Of a stretch of 64,000 nucleotides of DNA, positions 53,801 to 62,800 are shown in pieces. The translations under genes and the position numbers were made by a program. Under the pieces are notes generated by a model. That model did no database searches, had not been told where the DNA came from, and saw only the letters and a list, made by a program, of their open reading frames with translations. This stretch comes from Aplysia californica. Lineage: Eukaryota; Mollusca; Gastropoda; Aplysiida; Aplysiidae. Positions within the stretch are counted from its first letter, which is position 1, and each line of letters begins with the position of its first letter. The stretch is taken from positions 512,313 to 576,312 of the forward strand of contig NW_004797358.1 of NCBI RefSeq assembly GCF_000002075.1, given 5' to 3'.

Positions 53801-56800
53801 AAGAATGGATGAAATGTATAACACCACACGTATAAAAAAGATAAAAAGCATTATAAACGACCCGTCACACCCCTTTTCCACACAAATTGTAAGATCACGC
53901 AGCGGCAGATATGTACCTCCAAAAATAAAGAAAGAAAGATATAAAAGAAGTTTTTTACCATCTAGCATAAGGCTTTTGTCAGAATGAGCATAGATGTGTG
54001 TTGCTCTTAGAGTATGTATCTGTATATAACTCCAAAGGTCTAGTATTTAAATTCCTGCATGTGGTTGAATGATGCATTTGATATAAATGTACATTTTGTC
54101 AGCTTTACTTCTCCTTTCATATTGAATTTTAATGAGAGTAATATATATGATTTAAATTTTTTAATGTAGGCCTATACCTGCATGTGTTTTTAGGGTCCTG
54201 TACAGCCAAGGAACATTTCCCTCTGGGATAATAAAGTACTATCTTATCTTATCTTAAATTGTGTTGTATAATCACCTCATACAGGAACCAAAGTTGAAAG
54301 ATACACAAATAAACATTACAGATGTATTCTACAAACCATAGGCCTACTGAAAATTTTGGTATATAATATATTGATATTTATTTGAATTTGTGGCCCCAAA
54401 GACGTGTGAACTGTCAGTCACCATGGCATCTCATTTCACTCTACCGAAAAAAAATTCGTCCACAAGCCGAAAATAATATGTAGCGAATAAGTTAAAGAAC
54501 ACAATATTTCTGTGTAGATTTTACTGAAAAACCATGATTAAAGGCACCAAAAAAAAATTAAGTTTCCACGGACTCTCAAGCTAAGGAAATAACTCATCCC
54601 ACTAATTTTACCTCTGAAACCAGGTGAGCTCCACAATATTTCGACTTCTATTTAAGATAAATGGATAATGTTTTCATCCTAAGACAGACAAATGAACAAT
54701 AAGCTTTAACTCACTCGCTACATATTATTTTCGGCTTGTGGACGAATTTTTTTCGGGAAGGCGAAATGAGATGATGACTAGTACGCAGTTCAAAGGTCTT
54801 TAGGGCCACAAATTCAAATAAATATTAACATATTATACACCGAATTTTTCAGTATGATTTGTAGAATACATGTATAATGTTTATTTGTGTATTTTTCAAC
54901 TTTGGTTCCTGTAGGAGGCGATAATGCAACACAATTTTGCTTGGATGCGGATAAAATTTGAAATTAAAAAATCAACCGTCTTCGGTGAAACTAAAAAAAT
55001 ATGTTTGCACCGAGACAAATGATACATCAAAATAACCATAAATGAACATTGAACTGGGAAATATTGAACAATTTGTAGTTATTTATATACATTCCATAAC
55101 ATTTGCACATTTGGATCGTGATATCCGACATTGAAAAAAAAACAACAAAAATTTTATAATCTTGAAAAATGAACAAGATGCATTCACAAACAGAAAAAGG
55201 CACTCGTATCATATATGGAATTATTCAGAATTACATTTGGAATAAACCTACACATGTCTTGAGTGGTACTTTTTGTGTAATTTCACAAAAAATAGTGATT
55301 TTTGGGAGAAAAAAATAATTTGACAATTTAGATCGAGATCTAGATCTAGCACTGAAAAATATTGATTTCTCAATAACAGAGCCATGGCAATTTGAGCCCA
55401 ATTGTATCAATATTCTAAAGAAGAGTCCTACATTTCCTAAGTGTGCAAAATAATGATATATTTTATTGTGTAAAAGTAGTAAGACTGGTGTCTGGGCTAT
55501 AATTTGAGCACCGCGATAAAACAAAGTCGCATAAACTTCGAAATTGTGTTTCAAAACTGAATCAAAACTTCCGATTTTCTGTGGAAACGCTTGACCCGGA
55601 AATCAACATTATATTATGACCTTTATTTTAACATGGATATGTGAATATTGGAATAGAATCTAAGCTAAAATTGAACCTCGGTTCTCAAGCCGTCGGGGAC
55701 GGCTTAGCGCACTGACGGCACTTTAGCCGCGCCGCCCCCCCCCACGGCTCGGCGTAGCGAATGAGTTAAGATGATACCAACAACCCTACATGCCTTAAAA
55801 ATTGACGAGAGCCTGATTCGAGGCACTCGTCAAAATAATGAAATTGAAGAAACTGACATTTGAGCAATTTTCATAGGATTTTATACTTTTTGCTCAGCAC
55901 CTTTTATATCCATGTAAAAACATATTCCTGCATCCATTTTACTGAAAAAAGTTGATTAAAGACAAAAAAAATTGTACATTTGCAGTTTCCATGGACACTC
56001 GAGCTTTGGAAATCACCAAAGTTTTGGTAGCTATTTTCTCGCTAATTTTACTTCGGACAACAGGCGACCACCCACTTCCCTTAAGTGCAAATACCTCAAC
56101 CTCTGTTCAAGACAGAAGAGTATTTTAAAAAAATCAAATGCAGAGCAAATAGACAGGTTTTAAGATAATACCAATAACTCCCTCTGCTAAAAAACTGACG
56201 AGCGTCTGATTCGGTAACGACGCTGTGGAATCAGGCGCTGGTCAATTTTTGGGCACAGAATGAAGTTACTGTTATCACTTTAACTCTTTACTGTCTATTA
56301 CTGATTTCCCTATTTCGCCGTAATTTATTTCTGAAATTACTCAGATGTTTGGAGTGACATTTTCTTAAAAAATGCATCCCACAAGCATAAAATTTTTTGT
56401 ATCATTTTAAAGGTAGTGTACATTATAAATTTTATGGTGTTTTGTGGGTTTGTCCTCGTATTTTTGCATGTTATTAGGTGAGGAAGGGATCGCAAATTTG
56501 ATCAAATAATTTTAAATTTTCATCAGAAACATCTGATTTGAGTCAGACCAATTTAAATCTTGATCGTAATCATCATCTGATGAATCTAACACCATATCAG
56601 CAGCTTCAAATGCGTCTATAAAACAAGCTGGCGTCTTTCTCTTACTAGCACTGCGCTCCATCGCGTTTTACGCAAGTCACTAGATCTAGCCTCAAGTCTG
56701 AAAAAAATGCGCTATTCTGTTATTTGACGTCTAATTTGCCTTCTAACGGGGGAAAACGCATCTTATGTTGCATCCAAATTTTTAGAGAAAATGGATAAAC

Positions 56801-59800
56801 TACAGTAGTTGCCGAAAATAGGACTGCTGTAACATAAAAACTACCGCAAACATGTACGATGATGTAAAATGAGACATGTCGTGAATCAAGGCTCCCATCG
56901 TCGTGCCAGCGGAATGCGAAAAGGGAATTGACGCTCCTATCGTCACTCCGATGGTAAAGAGTTAAAGTTTGTTTATTTGTCTTGCTTTCGATAAAAAAAC
57001 AACCCATCTGTATTGAATAGAAGTCAAGATTTTTGCAAATGAACAAGGTAGGGGTGACCTGGTTTCAAAGGCATAATTGGCGAGAAAATGGTCGCCAAAG
57101 TTTGGTGATTTCCATAGCTTGAGAGTACTTGGAAATTGGAAATTTGTATATTTTTTGGTGCCTTTCATCAACGTTTTTCAGTACCACACAGAAATGTGTC
57201 TTTAACCTCTTCGCTGCCACGCCCGTAGAATTTACCGGCCTGAATCGTGTAGTGTTGTGCAAATGGCCTGTAGAATTTACAGGACTGTGACCGAGGTTGT
57301 TTTGATACCAATTATACGGGAAGTTGCTGCTAAAATCTTGTAATTATTATTGAGGTACCTTTCCTTTAAGTTTACCTCCATTCCTCCCCCCCTCCCTCCC
57401 CCCCCCTCCCCACCCCGATTTGAAAGTGATAGATTCACATTTTAGCTCGAAGAGAAGATATACACATCTAGATCTAGATACCACACAAAAATGATTTACT
57501 GGCAGTAAACACAGATGGGCTTACATGTATATATATATGGATTGTACGAGCTTTGTATAAGGTGGGAAAAGCCTCTTATGTCACTTCTTCTTTACCTGCA
57601 AACACTCACACAACATGTTTTCCCTTTTTAAAAAACTCAGTTTATCATTACTTGAACGTGTGTTGTGTATATTATGTTGTTTGGTGTTGTTGTTTTTGGC
57701 TTCATGTTACTAACTCCAACTTTTCTCCACCTATCTCTCAATAAAATCCCCCCAAAATCATATCAATAGAAATGTGGGTCTCTTTGTAGAATGTAGCCTA
57801 CATGCAGAAATTTTTGAGGAATTACTCATAAATAAAAAAGTTATGGGAGAGAGTTGGGTCACACTTAAGCAGTGGCGGTGGGTATTGGAGGGATCACAGG
57901 CTTGAGTTTCATTCCCCATCCCCCAACTCTATCCAAAAGCAATTAAAAATAATGAAATAAGCAGTTGAAACTGTTATGATCGCACGCAAGGAACACAGAG
58001 TCATCAACTTGGTGGCTTGCTCGTTTATCCAATCACTGTTGTCACCGCTTACAACTATAGTAACCTAACAGCCAGAGTTTGTCGACTTCCATAGTTTGAG
58101 AGTACTTGAAAACTTAAAATTTACTTTTTTTTGGTGCCTTTCATCAACGTTTTTCAGTAATGTCCACACAGAAATGTGTCTTTAAATAGACATAAAGGGT
58201 GTTGAGCAAAAAAAACAAAAATTTAGTAGAAATTGCCCAATTATGCTAAAAATGCCGGTTTCGTGGGTTTCCATATTTTGACGAGCACCTGATTCCAACA
58301 TAATGCCTCACATACGTGAGTTTCCGGTGGAAAGAAGAGGGAAGATGGATGATATTAAATGAAGAATCTGTTGTTTCCACATTGAAGTGTATGGATGTGT
58401 ATCATATGATGTGCAGGTGCCGTTTACCTTTTAAAATGTTCATGGATGAAATATTTTTTTTCTTCTCCCACTCACAGGACGGATTTGAAGTGCATTTTGA
58501 ATTTCCCGTCAAACCTGAGGTGACATTTGTTGGTAAGTTTCAGATGACTGTTGATGTTGGAATAGATGGCAGAAGAAAGTTATGTTAAGGTATTCCTCTT
58601 GAAGTTGATGAAGTGTTTGGCATATTGGCTTTTCTGCTATAGTGGTCATCAGTATGATGCGATTGACAAAACCATTATGAATAGCGGGAAAGTGTGCATT
58701 GCTTTGTCTACCAGACTGAATTCCTTTTGCTGTAGTCAGGAGTATTGGTGATCTTGAATTGGTCATTTAGAAAATATTGATGTTGTTCAGATTGCATGTT
58801 TGTGAATGTTCTTGCAGTGAGGATTAACGTCACCTACTGTATGCAACCTTTCCAGGGATATGCATTTGAGCTCATTAGCTGGAGGAAATTTAAAGAGGAC
58901 ATAAGAATAATTTTTGTGGAAAATATTTCCTCTAAGCTGGTTGTCTTGTAAACAGGACCCTGTTATAGGGTCTTGGATTTAACCAACTGTGTGTCTTATT
59001 AGGGGTTGAGACTTAAGATTTTAAAAAGTTACTGTATCTCATTGTTGAATTGTGTGTTCATTTAAAAAGAAATTAGTCTTGAATGTAGAGGTATAGAAGT
59101 GCCTTATGATGTATCCCTGACTTCTGGTGACAGACTACGAGGCGCGGCTGGTGTTCTTCAGTGTGGTCCTGGACAAACCTTTCAGTGATATCCGGTATCA
59201 GTGGAGTGACAGTGCCTTCAAACTTGGAGAAAGAATGGGCGAGCTGGTAGGTGAAACTTTGGATTGATCAAAGAATGTGCTTACCTGTGATAGAGCAGAT
59301 ACAATGAGTGATCCGAGAATGACTTAGGGATCTCGAGGTGCTAGATGAAGCTTTCATTTGGAAACAAAAAGGGCCAAGTTAAAGTGTTTGTTTTGAGAAA
59401 ACATATTAGGGAAGTGGGGTTTTAGAAATATTCAGGAGGACTGGTGGATGTGGAATAAAGATGTGTAGTCTTAGGGGGTAAATGTTTTTCTTGGCAATGT
59501 GATTTAAATCCCAGATAATGTCATCACTCGTCTAGTTAAAAAATATTTGTTCTTTGTTACAGGCTGCAGATCAATTTGGAGATTTGGGCTATCTTTATGG
59601 AAAACTAGATCAGATCAGGTAAGTTTTGGTACCCTTGTGGAGAATGTTTCCGGGGTGTACAATACATTTGATTTTTGTTGAACAGGCAGTACTGTAGCAT
59701 TGCTTTTGAATCATAAGAAAGGTTATAAGGCTGTGTCCTTTGGGCTCAAAGGTTCGTCCACTTAGAATTGAGTACAGACCATACCCTATTTTAGTTTCCT

Positions 59801-62800
59801 TGACATGGCATTTGGCTAAGATCTTACTTCTAACACAAGTGGTTAGCCATGGGCTGTTCTGTGGAGACCAGTGTGCTTTCAAGTTGACTTTCCCTTGTTT
59901 CTGCGAGTCATGTGTAACAACATAAATATTGTAGTTGAAAGTGCGGTGTTCATATTTTCAGCTTTTTACTTTGTGATTTTTTGCAGCGATCACTATGATG
60001 AAAACACTGGAGAGACTTACATCATGGTGAATTCTATGGGCGTATTTAAGAATTCTTTGAACAAGACTATGCTTGAAGCTGTGGCGGCAAGAATGCTAAG
60101 AGCTCATATCTCCTGGGATGGCCAGTTTGGAGAATTCCTGTTCAGAGGCAGACTTGGCCTTTTCCGGACAGCAGAGGATCGACAGAAAGGAGTGCAAGGT
60201 GAGTATTGTGGCCGTTCCCTTCTCATGTGAATACAGCCAGACTGTTGTTGTAGACACTAGTGGAATACTTATTTGTTTTCACGGTAATACTTCCTGGAAT
60301 GCCAGTGAATGTGCCTGTTTAGAATATGGCTTAACTCTTGGGTATTTTTTCCAATAAAAGCAAGACAAATAAACAAGCTTGAAAATGATATCAACAACTC
60401 CATAATACGCTCAAACACTGAGGAGCACTTTATTCCACGACGTCGTGACAGATATGCTTGATTTCTTCCATCTCAAGCTTGCATTCTCTCTAGGTGTAAT
60501 TATGAAAACATTTTTGTGTGTTGGGTAGAACTGTGGATGTTTTTAATGTTGTTGAAGTATCAATGCTTGTAACAAATTTTTATTTCTCAGCGGTCAGTTG
60601 GTGTGATGTCGTGGAGAGTGTGGGTGTGCCAGGTCATTGTGGGAAAGAGTTCACCTGTACAGAAAAGACCGTGTTCAGGAATTGTAGTGGAGGTTTGTGC
60701 TTTTCCCTTGTAGGTAGCCATGTTTTAAATGGTGGTGGAAGACTTGACAGCAGAAAGTGTCATTTAGAAAAGTGTCCCTTCAGCTTACCTGCACCATGCT
60801 TTGTTTTCATTGGGGATCAAAGCCAGGATACCTGATATGGGCAGTGCAATGAAAGTAGACTAATTAGCCTGAGTATGTAAGGGTGGAAAGGAGATACAGC
60901 TGATTACTTCATTTTAAGCAATGTTTCTTAAATCTCAGGTTTTAGAATAAGTTGCCAGGCCATTTTGTCCTATGTATAAGTGGTGGTAAATGTTTGACAA
61001 TGCCATTCACATAGTTTAGATGATATACTGTGGTTGTGTCCTTCGAGTGAGAGAGTGAAAATGTTCAAATATTTACTCCTTGTGCTCGTTTTTTTCTTGC
61101 ATTAATCATGTTTGTGCATGAGATGTCTGAGAACTTTCATCTACTTTATTGATGTATGTTTTGATTTTTTCTCTTTCTCATCAGCTTGGAAAACCTCATG
61201 TGAGTATTGGGAGCTGACATTACAAACTTGTTTGTCTTTAGCTGTGGTGCGTATGTGCTAAGAATAAGCAGGATATCTTTTTGTGATGACGTTTTGTATA
61301 TTCAGTAACAGTGCTACTCAAAATGTTCAAAATCATATGAAATACAAAAAAATGTAAACTCTCTTTTTGCGTATGTTATATTGCTATGGATGTCAAACAA
61401 AGATAATGAAAAATTGAATGAATGTGACATCATAGTATGTTGTTGCTCTTGGATGTCCCGACATGACCGGTGTTTTCCACCTTTGTTTCACAGTGTTCCT
61501 GAGGTTTGAGATAGACAAAGACTTTGATGCCAGTGACAGCTGGGCTGTAGAGGTGGCTGTGAGAGCCAACATTTCGGAGCATTTTGTATCTTTGTACTCG
61601 GAGTACCACGTTGCGGTCGTCCATGTGCTGTAAGTCTATAAATATAGATGGATCCAAATGTTTGAGGGAATGAAATGGAGAGACCTGGACTTTACCTTAC
61701 TTTTGTGTGTATAATGTGAGCACAGTAATGAGAAGCATGAATGTCGGAGGGCACTTTGAAAAGATAGAGAGCAAGAAAAAGTGCAAGAAGAAGATTGAAG
61801 CAGGAGATGAGAGACTGGGTGAGGAAAGGGAGGAGACTGGAAGATACAGAAGATTCTCGGCACATTGAGGAGTTAAGAGACTCTCTGAGAATCTAGACTG
61901 GAGTTTGTTTTGTTGCGTAATTTTGCTAAGTGAGGTGGTACGTTCCTTTCTTATATCAAATAATGATCTCCAGTATGTTTGTTTTGAGAGAGTATCACTT
62001 CCTCTGGAGAATTTTTGGTAAGAACAAAGTGGGAATGGTAATATCAAGGTGTTGGGTGTAGGTGTGAAGGTGTGCTGGGTGTATATTTTGCTAATTGACA
62101 TTTGTGTAAATGAAGGAGAGTTGATGAAAAAAAATAGGCTGCTTCTGTTTTGCTGTTCATGTTTTCCAAATATTGAAGAACATTGTTGTGAGCATGACAC
62201 GCACTTTGTTTGTGATTGGCTTCCTACAGACCAGGGAGCACTGTGGTCATCATTCGGGTGGATACAGACTCTGACTGGGTGCAGCATCTGCTAGAGAGAT
62301 ACATCTACAAGTTGTTCCTGGAGCAGCCAGGTTCTATCTCAGTAGATGACACAGTGTACTCGGTTGTGTCTGTGAAGATGTATGAAGATGAAAACGATGC
62401 CGTGATGGACCAGGGAGCATTGAGTAAGTACCTAGGTTACTGATGAGGCTGGAAAGAAATGGGCTTGTTATGAACATAGCTTGGATTGAATCAAAACTAT
62501 TGTGAAGACAAATATTATAGAATGGACTGAAATGAAACTTTTGGGTAGTTAGAGAGTGAGATTTTGTCCTGTTTTGTATCCTCAGCCCACAGAGCCAGTA
62601 GTTTGGCATGTAAGGCCTTTTTCCATGCTAATAAGTCTGTTGTGTTGTCCTTTAGACAGGTGAAAGACAAAGAGATTTCATCTTGTGGTTTTAGAAATTA
62701 CAATGATGAATTTGTGTTTTGCTGAGGTTTTCCAGGCTCATCCTTGATGGTAATTGTATGAGTAGCAAATGAAAATGTTGACAATTTATGTTGCACAGAG

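Larger units (their letters stand above)
52842..55820 (+). mobile_element. TIR-C element holding two TTAA-A copies
   Basis: Left end GTGAGGCAGCGTCGGGGTG; the right end at 55801-55820 lacks the outer TIR and abuts another TIR-C. Both inserted TTAA-A copies occupy TTAA sites of TIR-C. Removal leaves the usual 0.4 kb. Confidence 0.7.
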
